Source: Phanerodontia chrysosporium
Taxonomy: Eukaryota; Basidiomycota; Agaricomycetes; Polyporales; Phanerochaetaceae
Direction of reading: 5' to 3'
Length of the DNA: 64,000 bases
Assembly: GCA_001910725.1 (NCBI GenBank)
Contig: MJGA01000003.1
Span: 1,612,001-1,676,000 of the forward strand
The position numbers were made by a program, and so were the translations under genes. Numbering within the stretch: position 1 is the stretch's first letter; each line of letters begins with the position of its first letter. Positions 11,797-24,100 of this stretch are shown piece after piece. The notes under the pieces are model-generated. The model was not told the DNA's origin and searched no databases. It saw nothing but the letters and a program-made list of their open reading frames with translations.

Positions 11797-14700
11797 ATGG
11801 CTGCCCCGCGCGCGACCGGCATGAACGCTAGCGATGAGGAGACCCAGAGGCTCTTCCAGAAGGTAAAGAATCCCGCTGTCGAGCCTCACGAGTGCCTGCA
11901 ACGTTAACAGCTCCTCTAGCTTAAACCGATATGCGTGCCATTGGTCGCAAAGTCGCACCTGGCACCGTCTACGGTCTCAGACGTCTCCAATCTCCTGACG
12001 AAACTCATCGACATCCTACGCGATGTTGAACGCCAAGGACGACCAATCAAGACCTCTCTTATCACATACATCTTCTTTCCCATCTCCTCTATCCTTCGGC
12101 GAACGACTACCGCGACCGTACCGGACCAGATTCTTGAGAAGCTCTTGACAGTTCTTTCCATCCTCTGCAACTATTGGTGGTGGGACATGGACGTGCAGAC
12201 GTGGGAGCAAGTTTTTATGCTTTGCGGTGCTCTTGCTGGAGGACTGGACGCGAAGGGGAAGAGCAAGCGAAGGGACGATGAAACTGTTGAAGCTGCTGTG
12301 CAGTGCCTCTGGACGTTGTGCCGCGAGCGATCTCCGGACGAAGATCCCACAGGCCAAGGCTCGCGCGCAGGTGACATATTCTCCAAGTTTCAAAGCCACA
12401 GTCGCACGCGTCCTTTCATCCCTGTTCTCGGGCAGACGGTCAATTCGCTACTAGACGCGTCAAGCTCTCACCACATACCACTTCAACGCGTATCCCTGAA
12501 GGTTACGCGTCTGCTCATAGAATGCTATCTCCCGGATGACTTCGTTCCGTCCATCCTACCTGGCGTCGTGAGCAGCATGTGCAAGATCGCTCTCGCCACT
12601 GGCACCTCCAAGCGATGGGCAAATGGCGATGTCGTCGCGCTTGCCTTGGATGTCATGCGTGCCGTCATCGTTCGTGCTATCAGTGATGACGCTTGCGTCA
12701 GGACCGGAGCAGTACGAAAACCGACATCCCTTGAGGACTTGACCGAGTTGACCGCGGACGCACCAGCAGAAAACTTGAAGCCCGCCCCTCCATACGTGAC
12801 TCCTCGTACACCTTCATGGCTGCGCGGAACTTCCACACAGCTTCATATCGCGCTCAATACCTTGAATCCCCTTGTCACTCACCCTTCTTCCACGGCTCTG
12901 CGAGCTCTTGGCGACTTTGCTGCCGCCACCTTACGTTCAACGCTGCTCACACTGCCACAGAGCCAGGCACTGCTACTGTCTTTCCTCCTGTCTCTATCGT
13001 TGTCAGACTTACCCGATGTATCAAGTACGGCCAAGACACGTTTGCTCGAACTCTGCGGCGACCCCACCCGGTTCGAGCTTCTGCAGGTGCTGCTCCATAT
13101 CGCGAAAGACCATCTTATGCGGTTCCCTCGACTCATTCCAACGCAGTCAGATGCGAAGGTGGAGCACAGTGCGGGGATTGTTGAAGCTATCTGCAACCTA
13201 GGCATGACTCGAGATGGTCGCCCGGGCTTGCGTGCCGTTGCCTCGGAGGTTAGCAAGTTGCTTGGCCCAACGGAGGCATCGAACGCTGGGGCTGGAACCT
13301 ACTGTCCGTCTTGGAATTGACAGCGCCCTCCATTTCTGTGACCTCGACCTCGGCTGCCCAGCTAATGCTGGAGAGCGACCAACAAGGCACGCAGCTGGTC
13401 ACGTTTCCAGAAGTCAGCCTTCGTCAAGTCGCATCTCGCTCCGCGCAGCAAGCCGTGGAACGCATGTTTCGAGCCCTTGGTGGGCGGCGCAGGAAGATGG
13501 ACTGTTTGCGGTCGAATGGTTTTTCGGCGTCGGTCGCTCCCATGATGATAATACATCTATTGCGGCTCTCTGGTGCGGGACGCGCTTGCTAGAAGGCATC
13601 TCTGGTGTTTCTCTCGAGGTTAGCCAGGAGTCCCGGATCGTTCCGAAGCGTAAGAGGCTGGAGAAGTTCGCGCGAGGTCTTGCAAAAGCTATACCTGAAA
13701 TTTGGGATGACGAGGGCCGTGGCTTAGCTTCCGAGTTTCAACGCACGCCTCGACCCGATAATGTTCGTGACGACGACGACGGACCCATTGTCGAGCATAT
13801 CAAAGGTCTTGTAACGATCCGAGCACCAATGCAAGTCGACCTTTCGAGACCTGGCATCACTTCTAATCGGCGTGTCTCCTCACCGGCGTTACATCGAGCC
13901 TTGGCCCTGCAAGTTTTGGCTGTATGCGCTGGGATCCTGCAGACAGGCTACACACACCTCCTGTTGTATACGCTATACCCTGTTCTCAATGCTCTCGTCT
14001 CCGATAACGATCACCTATCCTCCACCGCCCTGGCGACCCTGCATTACATATCTTACTGTACGTCCTACGCCTCACCATCAAATCTGCTGCTTTCGAATTT
14101 CGACTACGCTCTGGACGCCGTTTCGCGAAGACTGAACCGTCGCTGGCTTGACGTGGATGCCACCAGAGTGCTGGTCATCCTCGTTCGCCTGGTGGGGCGT
14201 GAAGTGGTGCAGAAGGCGGGAGACGTTGTCGAGGAATGCTTCGATCGTCTGGACGAGTATCACGGTTACGAGGTCATTGTCGATGGCCTTGTCGCAGTGC
14301 TGCTTGAAGTGGTGGTCGTCATCGGGACAGACGAAGCCAACCTTCCCGAACCGGTGAAGGCGAACACAGCTCCCAAGAAGCAATCTGAGCAAGATGCGGA
14401 GAAGTTTTCTGAGTTCTGCGACTGGTTCGCCCATCGTCACGAAAAGCCGACCAACCCATTGGGTGACGTTCCTGAGCCCGATCCTGGACCGTTTCCTCGG
14501 AAAGCCTGGGGAGCGACAGACGAAGACGAAGCGCCCCAAGAGGCTTCAACGACAGCGGAGGACCCTCTAGCCGAGCCTCCACCCACACCAACTCAAGCAC
14601 TAACAAAGCTGATCGTCTCCCGTTCGTTGTACTTCCTCACCCACGGATCAGCCATGATCAGAGCTAGGATCCTGAACCTACTCAGTTCAGCTGTCCCCGT

Positions 14701-15271
14701 CCTCCCCAACTCTGCGCTCCTGCAGTCGATCCACCACGCTTGGCCGTTCATCCTGAACCGCTTCTCGGACCCCGAGCCGTTCGTGACTCGCGCGGCCGCA
14801 GGGCTCATCGAGGCACTCGCGACGCACGTCGGCGAGTTCATGTACAGGCGGGTCTGGGACGACGTCTGGCCGCGCTTCCGCAGGATGCTGCGCCAGCTCG
14901 AGCAGGCGGACGCGACGAACGCGCTCGCGCGGCGCGGCCCGGGGGGCGTGGGCACTGCCTCAGCGTATACGCACTCGCACCGGCTCTATACCTCGATCCT
15001 CAACACGATGGCTGCCTCGGTTTCGGGTGTCAAGGCGCAGAGTCAGGTCGCATGGGAGGTCATCATAGCGTGTAGGCGCTTCCTGCACGCAGGAGCGCAT
15101 GAGGAGCTCCAAGCGTGTGCGGTCAAGCTCTTCAAGGCGCTCAGCGTTGAGCACGAGGATCCCGTCTGGCTTGCGTTGTCGGCCACAGCGGGCGATATCT
15201 CGACATGCACGTTCCTCCGTGAACCGAGATGGGATCTATCGCAAAACATACAGTCTATACTGTCGTCGTAG
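11797..15271 (+). CDS. TTI1: TTI1, Tel2-interacting protein 1 (TTT complex HEAT-repeat protein), two apparent frameshifts
   Basis: Scaffold of the TEL2-TTI1-TTI2 co-chaperone that works with Hsp90 to mature PI3K-like kinases such as TOR, ATM and ATR. The first exon (11797-11862) encodes MAAPRATGMNASDEE; after a 57-nt intron a long HEAT-repeat solenoid follows, for a total near 1,130 aa. The C-terminal part is the most typical (SRSLYFLTHGSAMIRARIL, HHAWPFILNRFSDPEPFV, VWPRFRRML). An acidic/Pro linker lies near 14500-14590. The frame changes at about 13275 (PTE/IERWGWNLL) and again at about 13482 (RALGG/AAQEDGLF). Both need one extra base in a G run, and the protein reads well on both sides. 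The gene converges with dCMP deaminase with only 36 bp between stops. Confidence 0.82.
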
Positions 15272-15307
15272 TCCCTGTGAAAAGTACAACATACGAACGT
15301 CCAATCC

Positions 15308-16771
15308 TCAAATGTCTGGTGGTGGCGCATGTCGGCGCAGTGTCACACCAGCTTCTTTGAAGAGTGCAGCGGAAGCATCGTCCCTGATCAACGAGAACTT
15401 GTGTAAGCTAGGCAATCATGAAAGATGTCCGTGCAACTTACACTTTATAACTCAAGTTGTACACTACTTCCCGGACGCCAGTCTGTATAATTTTGATTGT
15501 GCATTTCAGACACGGGCATCTACGGACGCACATGTCAGGCAGAGGGACCTCAGATACCATGGGATAACTCACGTATTGCAGTATAGCACCGAGCCGTCAC
15601 CAACCCGCTCACGCCCTGCCTCAAGGAGCGCGTTCTCCTCCGCGTGCAGACACACACACTCGTCTGACGTTTCACTGGCGGTGTTGCACCTCGTGCAGCC
15701 GCCCTCGTTGCAGTTCGTGAGGCCTCTCGGTGTCCCGTTGTACCTGCAACCCATGATCAGAAACTGCCCCAAGCCGATACCGAGCGTCTGAGCTCACCCT
15801 GTCGCCAAAATCCGCTTGTTCCGCACGAGGATGGCACCAACTCTGCGCTTCATGCAGTTCGACCGGAGCGACGCGAGTGATGCTAGTTGCATGAAGTACG
15901 TGTCCCAGCCCGGCCGGAGACGCTCTGGATCAGCGAGATCTAGGCTTTCGAGGTGCCGGTGTAGGTCCTCGATGGTGTCGAACGCGTTGATGACATGCAG
16001 GTTGACGAGGTGGTGCAGGGTCCGTAGTGGTGGGCGAGGATTGGGCTGCGAGCGCGACGAGCCACCGTCGCCGCCCTGCGCTCCGTAGAAGTGCTCGTCG
16101 TGCTCGCGCACAAACGTCCACAGGTCATTGCCTGCGATCTCCGCCCTGTGAAGCATCTCAGTCGGTATTTTTGTTGTGGTGCGCGCCTGGAGGAACACGG
16201 GTGGGAATTACCTCAGGCCGCGCCGGTAGCGCACGAGGATCGGCGCGTCGACGCTGACGACCATGAAGAACGGGCGCGTCGCAAACTTTTCGAGGAGTTC
16301 CTGGCTCGTGAGGTCGACCGTGACATAGTCTGAGCGCCAGTTCTTCGTGACATAGTCGAGCAGCGCGGTGTGGCTCGCGAATGACAGCGGGCCTTCGCCG
16401 GCGCCGCGCGCGCCTGGCGGGACGTCCAGCACGCCCTGGAAGGACGGCGTGACGGGCGAGTGCATCATGAGAAAGGACGTCGGCCGGTTCGTCCCAAACG
16501 GCGAGTCGACGTGCAGGAAATTGGGGTCGTCCAGGCTTTGGATCGACGATGCGTTCGACGACGCGGGGCCCTGCGAGTATGGAGACTGTCCGCCATCCTA
16601 GAAGCAGCATCGGGCGCAGTCGACGCGTGGATCGATGGCATCGGAGATGACACGACTCACGCTATTGTCTCTGTCCAGCAGACGGAGCACTCTGAAGCCC
16701 TTGAAGTTCACGAGGTACTCTTGCACTGTCGACTTTCCGGACAGGCGAGTACCGATGATGGCAATAAACAT
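15308..16771 (-). CDS. DCD1: Deoxycytidylate (dCMP) deaminase
   Basis: Converts dCMP to dUMP, feeding thymidylate synthesis. Like the yeast enzyme it has an N-terminal P-loop-like segment ([17 protein letters not shown]) ahead of the zinc-dependent deaminase domain. Catalytic motifs are [13 protein letters not shown] (zinc His and proton-shuttling Glu) and CPCLKC (two zinc Cys), with [13 protein letters not shown] and [13 protein letters not shown] before them. [16 protein letters not shown] is typical of dCMP deaminases. A serine-rich insert (near 16500-16600) and a long central linker make it longer than bacterial forms. Five or six introns; the last exon ends RRHAPPPDI at 15308. The start at 16771 is fixed by the P-loop. 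Confidence 0.92.
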
Positions 16772-17292
16772 TTGTCCTAAAAGACGTACTATCAGTTCTT
16801 GAGGCCATCGGATGTTGTCGTTAAGCTATGCGGTCATTTTCAAGAAATGCACTAACTGTGTGTGTGGTTTTGAAGAGACCTGTGTGGTTCGAAGGCGCTT
16901 GCAAGATGATCGGCGTACTTGCAGATACCGAAAAGGGATCGGTCGTAGCTCAGACCCAGAGAGAGGAACGGAAAAGGGTCAACGTGACCAACCCAATCAT
17001 ATTCACATCTCCACATTGTCATAAAGCTGTCGGAAAAGCATCATACATGTGCGAACGGCTCGATGACTACTCCAAATAACAGCACTTTTAGCTCGCGCAG
17101 CCCGATGGACCACTGTCCATCGAGACTAAGACGACGGCACGCGTCCAGTGGCGCATTTCCGCGCGTTTTCTGCAAGAAATGACATACATATTACTCCAAA
17201 CTCGCGAGAATCTCGGGGGCGCTGCTGCGGGTGGACACGCAGTGTCCTAATATCGCTTACAGTTACGTCGTTCTAGCACGGGATGAGGGGGA
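16772..17292. other. Intergenic region, no supported gene
   Basis: About 520 bp upstream of the dCMP deaminase gene and downstream of POP3. Only short open frames; nothing resembling a tRNA or a box C/D element was seen. Confidence 0.4.
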
Positions 17293-18390
17293 TCAAGGCA
17301 CGGCAATGACAACCTTCTTTGGTACCTTGGCGGCCTTCTCCGCTTTCCTCTGCTTCGCCTCCGCCCTGCCCTTTGCCCTGAGCTCCTTGGCAGCCCGCAT
17401 GTCTTTGGGCGCAGTCGTCTTGAGCTGCTTAATGTGCGTGGGAACCAGTTCCGTACGCGCACTGGGGCTCGGGCGTAGCCAGGGGGCTGTGAGAACGGGA
17501 ACGGACTCTAGTAATGGTTCGATAGTCGAGAATGGTGGTGCGGAAGCCTGGGAAAGGGGTGATATATGAAACCTAACTTCAAAAGGTAACGAGGCTAATC
17601 CTACCTCGATTGCGATGGTTGCGACGCGCTTGAGACCCATCGCCGCGGCCAGGGTCTGCTCAGCACCCTTGGGCAGCGGTACGAGCCAAGTCTTGTGCCG
17701 CTGTCCGGAGCTTCTTGCAGAGTTGCAGGCCGCGACTAGGTTCGGTAGATGGCCGACCAGGACCGGCGGATTTATGTCCGGAAGACAGACGACAATCAGT
17801 CTTGAGTTCGTTATGCGATCATCAGCGACTTCAGACGGCCCTGGAGACGCAGCGCTCCTCTGAGCTTTTGCGACAAGTTCCAAGACTTTTGTGACCTCAT
17901 TGATGCCGACGGTGAGGTGGCTGAGAATGGCGGGTGTCTGGGACGCGTCATCTGCGGGTAACACGGGCGCGCTCGCATCAGGCTGGGTCTCCATACCGTC
18001 AGGTTGACTTGGCGGATCCGCATGCATGTCGGTTCCGGGGTCATTGTGCTCCGCGACCTTGAGCTTCTTTGCTGCCTTTGCAGTTTGCCGGGCGCGCTTC
18101 CGTTTCCGACTGGCGGCCTGTGCCTTGGCAGCTGCCTCAGCGACACCATCCAGGGCGGAGATGACACGCGCAAAGACGGCATTCTGGATGTTGTCAGGCA
18201 CATGAGGCCTGGATAGGAAGTTTGCGTGAATATGGTGTGAAGGGTGGCGGGACACGCACCATGGCACCTGGAATGGATTTTCGAGGACGCTCTTGTAGAC
18301 GACCTTGCGCTCGAGGTTGTCGCGAGCCCTGTTGGACTTGTTGGTGTGTGTCCTGGCGTGCTTGTCTGAGGCGGAGGTGTGCCTGTCCAT
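17293..18390 (-). CDS. POP3: RNase P / RNase MRP subunit POP3
   Basis: Protein subunit of nuclear RNase P and RNase MRP, which process tRNA 5' ends and pre-rRNA. Three exons, about 330 aa. The Pop3 signature is near the N-terminus: KVVYKSVLENPFQVPWP followed by VPDNIQNAVFARV. A basic stretch follows (RKRKRARQTAKAAKKLK), then INEVTKVLELVAK, SRLIVVCLPDINPPVLVGHLP and WLVPLPKGAEQTLAAAMG, which match an L7Ae-like fold, and a Lys/Ala-rich basic tail. Introns of about 62 nt split the Trp codon of VPW and follow AIE. The start 18390 (MDRHTSASDK) is the first Met close to the domain; an upstream in-frame Met at 18465 is possible. Nuclear/nucleolar location is inferred from the family and the basic segments. 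Confidence 0.82.
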   Translation of the reverse strand: MDRHTSASDKHARTHTNKSNRARDNLERKVVYKSVLENPFQVPWCVSRHPSHHIHANFLSRPHVPDNIQNAVFARVISALDGVAEAAAKAQAASRKRKRARQTAKAAKKLKVAEHNDPGTDMHADPPSQPDGMETQPDASAPVLPADDASQTPAILSHLTVGINEVTKVLELVAKAQRSAASPGPSEVADDRITNSRLIVVCLPDINPPVLVGHLPNLVAACNSARSSGQRHKTWLVPLPKGAEQTLAAAMGLKRVATIAIEVGLASLPFEVRFHISPLSQASAPPFSTIEPLLESVPVLTAPWLRPSPSARTELVPTHIKQLKTTAPKDMRAAKELRAKGRAEAKQRKAEKAAKVPKKVVIAVP

Positions 18391-19425
18391 GTGGAAAGCG
18401 AGGGTCGGAGAGCGATAGACGCCGGGTTGAGGGCAGGCGACGCCACGATGGTGCCGGCCAAACAAGGGCCAAACAAGGCATTCGCGCAGCCCACGTCATG
18501 TTGGCATATGCAGTGCACACGCGTCGCACATGCTCTCCGTCGCCCAGGCTGTCCCTCGGCTGTCCACGCCCCGATTATCGACTCTCCTAGACTATCTCCG
18601 TCTCCGCTTATCCTACTACCATCCAGTAACCACGGCCAGCGCAGTTCCGGCATATTACCCGTGCATATCCTAGTAGTTCGACCCTCACCATGGCCCGACA
18701 CTGCCTTAGTCAGCCTCATTAGCGAGGTCCACGCGTTCTGACTCTGTTCGCGCCCATAACGGCCCAGTGTTGCCCGCTCGATGACTCCCTCCGTCGCTCG
18801 GACCCCAGACCTCGGCGGCGCCATCTACTCCTGCCTCACGCAGCCGGCCCCGCCGTGCGAGTCGCCCATGCAGACGCCTCGGAAAGGCCGCAGAGAGCTT
18901 CCGTAATAGTCCTGGCACGGCGGTTTGTCAGCTTGATGCTGACAGTTGCTGTCGCCGGACGTACGTTTCCAGAGCGCCTGGTGGCTTTGCAGCTTGCGCG
19001 CTCGCAGGAAGGCGGTCGGTCGTTCAGCCCGGCACAGCAAACCCTTGTTTTTTCAACGTCAAAAAACAATATCATGTCGTCACACCCTTCCGGGCATTGC
19101 GGATATTCAGCGTTCCATGCGTTTGTGATCCGAGGGAACCCCATCTATACCCAAAAATATGCTGTCCGCTCTCCCGTATCCGCAAAGCCGCTAAGCCACA
19201 AACGTCGGTCGCATCAACCCCCGTATGTAGGACATATTGCAATAGGATACTGACACTTGAGTCATGTTAGCCATCTGCCAAGATGAGGGCTAGCATAGTT
19301 TGTTTACAGCGACCGACTGCCACCACTATATATGCCATCACCCATGCCAAGGATCTCGACAAGCCGAGTTCCACCCTCCTCCCCTCGCCACAGTCGTGCT
19401 CAATCCTCATTGTCCATCGCCAGCC
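18391..19425. other. Divergent intergenic region between POP3 and the GNAT gene
   Basis: About 1 kb between the two starts. TATATAT at 19327-19333 lies about 95 bp upstream of the GNAT start and is a plausible TATA element. Overlapping open frames on both strands (up to about 130 codons) show no conserved domain. Confidence 0.45.
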
Positions 19426-20572
19426 ATGCCTTCTGTAGGAGCCGACTTCAGCATCGTCCCTTACACCTCCGCCATCGACCTCCCACAGCTAGTATGGGAG
19501 ACCTTTCGCAGCCACCAGTGCGACGCCAACATCATGTACCCGCAAGCCGAGCAATGTAGGGTTCGCGAACGCCGCGGCGAGTCGTCAAGAAGCATCTGGA
19601 TCACCTGCACCACAGCAGAGCGGTCCGACTCGCCCACCGTCGACTTTGTCCTCAGTTTCACCGAGGGGCCCCTCGGGCAGTACCCCGTCTTCATCTTCAC
19701 CACTCTCCCACATAATGAGCACCATCGCGAATCCACTCGTCGACGTCTCCGCGCCATGGCGCGCCTGCTCGCCCAGAATGTGCGTCCTGAACGCGTATTC
19801 TCAGTGTTTGCTCCCGAGCAAATCACCCGCACCTTCGCCTCGCTATGGACCGAAGAGACCGGCATTGGGCTGGACGCCAACCCGGCCTACTATGCCGCCA
19901 AGTTTTCGCACTGCACTGCGCGGTCGTTCCGGCCGAGACAGCAAAGCGTGCTTCCTGGCGTCAGCTATGATTTACGTCTCGCCAGGGACGAAGACGCTGT
20001 TCGCTGCGCCGAGCTGTGTTACGGGTTCGCAGAAGAATCAGTCAGTTGACCCACCCTGTTGTCATGTGCCCTGAACTCTAACCACGGCATCGCCCCCAGG
20101 AACCGTTTGTCCTCACTGCCGAGGGCGCACTCAAGGAAGCCAAGCTCCTGATCTCCAAGTCCCAGCTTTGGGTGCACGAGATATCCGAGGCAGGCATGGC
20201 CCCGGAGATTGCATCGATTGTTGCCGTGACGAGGACTAGCGAGTCTGTCGCTGCGATCACCAAGGTGTACACCAACCCAAGATGGAGGCAGCGACGCTGT
20301 GCCGAGCGCCTCGTCCGCCGTGTCTGCAAACAGTACGTGCCCAAACGTACGCCGCCGATAGCGGGGCGATAGCTGACTGACTGCCCTGCAGCCTGTTGAA
20401 ATCGAAAGAGAAGGTGGTCCTGTATGTGGCGCACAACAACCCTGCCGCGGCCAAGGTGTACGATCGCGTAGGGTTCCTTGGACTCGGTCCCACGTCATCA
20501 GCCGTGCCTGAGGTGTCCTCGTGGCTGGAGCTTGGTTTCGATAGGAACCTTGTGACGCTCGGACACTGGTAG
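19426..20572 (+). CDS. GNAT-family N-acetyltransferase (GCN5-related)
   Basis: Predicted acetyl-CoA-dependent N-acetyltransferase; the substrate is unknown. Three exons give about 345 aa. The N-terminal half (MPSVGADFSIVPYTSAIDLP, then TTLPHNEHHRESTRRRL) is of the kind seen in fungal GNATs with an extended first domain. The C-terminal half is the catalytic fold: PEIASIVAVTRT, a basic acetyl-CoA loop near NPRWRQRRCAERLVRRVC, VVLYVAHNNPAAKVYDRVGF (the motif B helix) and a final LVTLGHW. The classical R-x-x-G-x-G/A loop appears as RWRQRRCAERL, with the glycine replaced, so acetyl-CoA binding may be altered. Introns interrupt after AEES and KQ. Soluble; no signal peptide. Confidence 0.75.
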
Positions 20573-20990
20573 TAGACATCTCCTTCGGTCGTACTCGGCT
20601 GCCTGGCTGGCACTGGCAGATAGCAGTCCAAAATTCTGGGGTGAGACCCTGTCCATGTTACGCTTATTTACTCTCTTTCTTCTCCGGACTCCATATCATA
20701 TTAGCTTGTGTGATACATAGCATGTTGCGTAATCAATGCATTTTTGACCTAGCGGACGTGCAGAAATATCCGCGCGACTCCCAGCGCCTAGGGGTACGGT
20801 TGGAGTTCGACCTGCGCTGTCATGGTCCCTTTTGCCAGCCTCGGCCGTCCAGGCACCCACTCAATCCTGGCTGACATACAGTCCCTCGGCATCACACAGG
20901 TGTCTGCGCCTTGTCAGCCAAGGTGCTGACTGCGAGCTTTACAGGCAAGTCCTTCCTCCCTCAACCTGCCGCTGCTCCTCACGGTCCGAC
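20573..20990. other. Intergenic region, possible upstream exon of the arrestin gene
   Basis: About 420 bp. An ATG at 20821 opens 26 codons ending at a possible donor (CAG|GTGTCT), with a possible acceptor near 20945. This could be a first coding exon of the arrestin gene, but no conservation supports it. Confidence 0.3.
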
Positions 20991-23981
20991 ATGGCGATAG
21001 GCTTGGGTATCGACACCCGCGGTTCTGCCTATCAACCTGCTCAACCGCTGCCAGAGCCCTACCCGGTGCGGGCGCACGTTCACACCCAGGACCACGCTGC
21101 CCGGCTGCCCAAGCGGACGTTGACGGGACCCAGGGCTCCCCGCGCGCGATATACGCCATCAAACGCACATGTGCAAAGTTCTGAACACCCTGTCCCACCC
21201 TCTGCCACGCTTGATTGCGCCCCGCCGCGACCCTTCCAAGAGCCCGCAGTCCCGCGCACTGCCCACGCCCATGCTGCCGAGTCATCACGGAACCCAGGCG
21301 AGGACGGCCCTGCGCGCGACCTGGGCCCGCCCACGCCGCAGCGGCCGCGGCGCGCGTCCACCGGGGGCTGTCCAGAGCCTGCGGACGTGCGCGCCGCGCT
21401 GCCGCGCGACGTGACGCTGCTCAGCTTCGGGGGCTCCCCCGCGCGCAGCGCCGCCGAGCTCAAGGCGCTGCTCGGCGACGCGCACGCGCGCCTCAGGGCC
21501 GGCGCCGCCATCGTGCCCGAGCACGCCGCGCAGACGCAGGACCGCAGGGCGCGCCGCGCGCAGGCCGTCGCGTACGAGCAGGCCAAGTCCCGCGCGCGCG
21601 TCGAGGTCGACATCGTCCTCGAGAGCAACGTCTGTGTCCAGGGCGGGCACCTCCGCGGGCACGTCAAGGTGCGCGTGCGCAAGCGCGGGCGCAAGGAGGG
21701 GCCTGTCCTCCTCTCCGAGGGCAAGATACGCGTCGTCGGGTACGAGGTCGTCGCGAGCGAGGACGCACACTACACGTTCTTCCACTGTGGGGCACCCCTC
21801 TCGGCCGTGACAGACGCGTCGCAGAACCTCTATGCTTCCCCTCCCGACGATGAAGGCTTTGCTCCCGGCATCGAGGGTCTGCATGTCATGCCGTTTGCGT
21901 TTAAACTTCCTAGCGACAGCTCCTTTGGAAGCCCGAAAGGTATCCTGACCGTGGGTGGCGGGGCGTTGGTTCGGTACATTGCGATGATGTACGTTATCTT
22001 CACTCTATGCTGAGTTAAAGTCAAGCTTGATTGTGTTGCAGCTCGATCAAAGTAAAGGATTCGGGTACGGGAAAGCGATCTATAGCCCACTTCTATCGTC
22101 AATGCGAAGTTTGGCCTTGTCTCGACCCTGCGACTGTCCTCGCGTCGGCACCTCGACCTCTGCAAGCAACCACCTCCAAGAGCCTAGCATTCCTGGGCAA
22201 CTCTTCGAAGGTCAGGCTCACTGCTCAAATGCACCGCCTGTACTGGGCAGCGGGTTCGCGTTGCCCCGTGAACCTTCACGTCGGGAACGAATCGAAGAAG
22301 ACCATCAAGAGCCTCGTGTTGACCCTCGTGCGGACTACCACCGTCTTCCGGCCACGCCCTAGCCTCAACGCCGGTGGAGATAGGGACGCTGATGCTTGCC
22401 AGACCGCAACCACGCACAAGGTTGTCTCTGAATCCGTGCTGGAAATGTGTGCAGGCGTTGCCAAGGGTCACGCCAGTGCCAAGGGCTGGTGGACGGGCGT
22501 CCCGCCCGGACGGCAGTTTGACTTTATACATTACATTCAACTCCCGGTGGGTCCCGCTTGTCCAGATGTCACGGTTGTACTGAAGGCCCGTTGTAGGCCG
22601 ACGCATTGTCGATTACGCGTTCGCGCCTCTTGGAGGTCGAGTACTCCATCCGCGTGACTCTCAGTGCGGGGTCGCTCTCTCCGGACGTCTCAGTGACGCT
22701 CCCGATCCGCATCTTCAACCTCATCTCCATCGACCCACCGCCAAGCGCAGGCCTGCTCTCCGCGACCGGTGCGTACATCAAATCGTCGCAGTCGCTGTGC
22801 TCGCACGCCACCGGGGCCGCGCTACCGTCGAGCACGAGCATTGCCGCCCAAGCGTCGAACAAGTTGCTGTCCGTGACACCCGTGGAGGAGGAGCCCGAGG
22901 ACGACCTGCCGCTGCCGCCGTACCCGACGAGCCGCGCGGCCTCGCTGCGCGTGACCAATCCCGACCGCCCCAGCTCGGAGCTGCCCCCGCCGGACGCACT
23001 CGCGAGCGCAGGCTCCGAGAGCAGCCTGTACTCGACCGCGGGCTCCACAGACGCCGTCGCCGCCCTCGCGCGGCCGCAGAAGCAGCTCGGCAATCTCGAT
23101 CTCGAGGACGACGCGGGCTCGGACGACGAGGTCGAGGCGGTCCTGCACTCCGTGAAGGCGGACGGCAGGGCACATGCTCCGCCGGCGACAGCAGCTCCAC
23201 GAAGCCCCCCAGGCGCACTGCAGTGCGCGCGCCGCACACCGCGGACAGCGACTCCGACCGGCCTGTGCTCAGCCCTGGGCGCACGCCACGCATGGAGGGC
23301 GTCGGTGCGGGCATTCCCTCCTTTGCGTCGCGCGTGCAGGAGAAGAAGCGCGCCATAGCGCTTGCGCGCATCCACGAGCGCGCCCGACCGGGGTACGTCC
23401 CAGGGCTCCCTGGCCGGACCGCCATGTCGGCGTTCTTCCCGGCGCCGTCGGCCTCGACGGACGAGGACGAGCACACGCCCCGCGTGGGCTACTCGAGCGT
23501 GCGCGAGTACCGCCGGCCGGCGTTCGAGTCATCGGATGACTCGATGGAGTACTCCTCGACGGAGCCCACGAGCGATGCAGAGGAGTGTCGAGTCAGTCGG
23601 AAGCCATCTCAGTGCTCTCAGCGTGCTTCTCGTCAACTGCCCCAGCCGCCTGCTGTGCCCCCGACCTGCGAAGCACAGTCCTCAGTTTCCAGTTCCGGCT
23701 CGCGCATGCTTCCAACGCCTCCGCCTCGGACTGGATTGCCAGTCCCGCCAGCTGTCCCCCCAGTGCCACCAATACCTCCACACCTACTTGCGTTGTGTGC
23801 TCGGAGTCCCAGCCGAGAGCCCGATCCTCTCAGAGCTGCCATCATTCGCCCTCCACGTTCACCGCTGCGTCCGCTATCGCGCGGTGCTTGTGGCTCAAGC
23901 TCGACAGACAGCGGAAGTGGCGTGAAGCTCAGGATTGCAGCCTTGGAAGAACGATGCAAAGATTCGGTCGAAGCGGACTAG
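20991..23981 (+). CDS. Arrestin-like (alpha-arrestin/ART family) adaptor, one apparent frameshift
   Basis: Alpha-arrestins recruit ubiquitin ligases to plasma-membrane transporters. The arrestin N-domain starts VDIVLESNVCVQGGHLRGHVK, then EGKIRVVGYEVV, GLHVMPFAFKLPSDS and RYIAMISIKVKDSGTGKRSI. The C-domain includes CPVNLHVGNESKKTIKSL, FDFIHYIQLP and LEVEYSIRVTLSAG..VSVTLPIRIFN. The tail is long, disordered and Ser/Pro-rich (PEDDLPLPPYP, SDDSMEYSSTEPTSD); the PLPPYP stretch is PY-like and could bind a WW-domain ligase. Two introns (near 21989-22041 and 22551-22593) join in frame. At about 23168 the frame changes inside a GGG run (KADGR/GTCSAGDSS), and the protein then reads well to 23981. The Met chosen at 20991 is uncertain, since about 200 residues of low-complexity sequence precede the domain. 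Confidence 0.8.
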
Positions 23982-24100
23982 AGTTGGTCTTGATATTATA
24001 CATCCGACATATTTTTTTGCTATCTGTACATGCGACACATGGTTATTCTACAATGCGGTGGTGGCTATACAATGTAGTCCGTTTCCATGAAGTAATGCTT

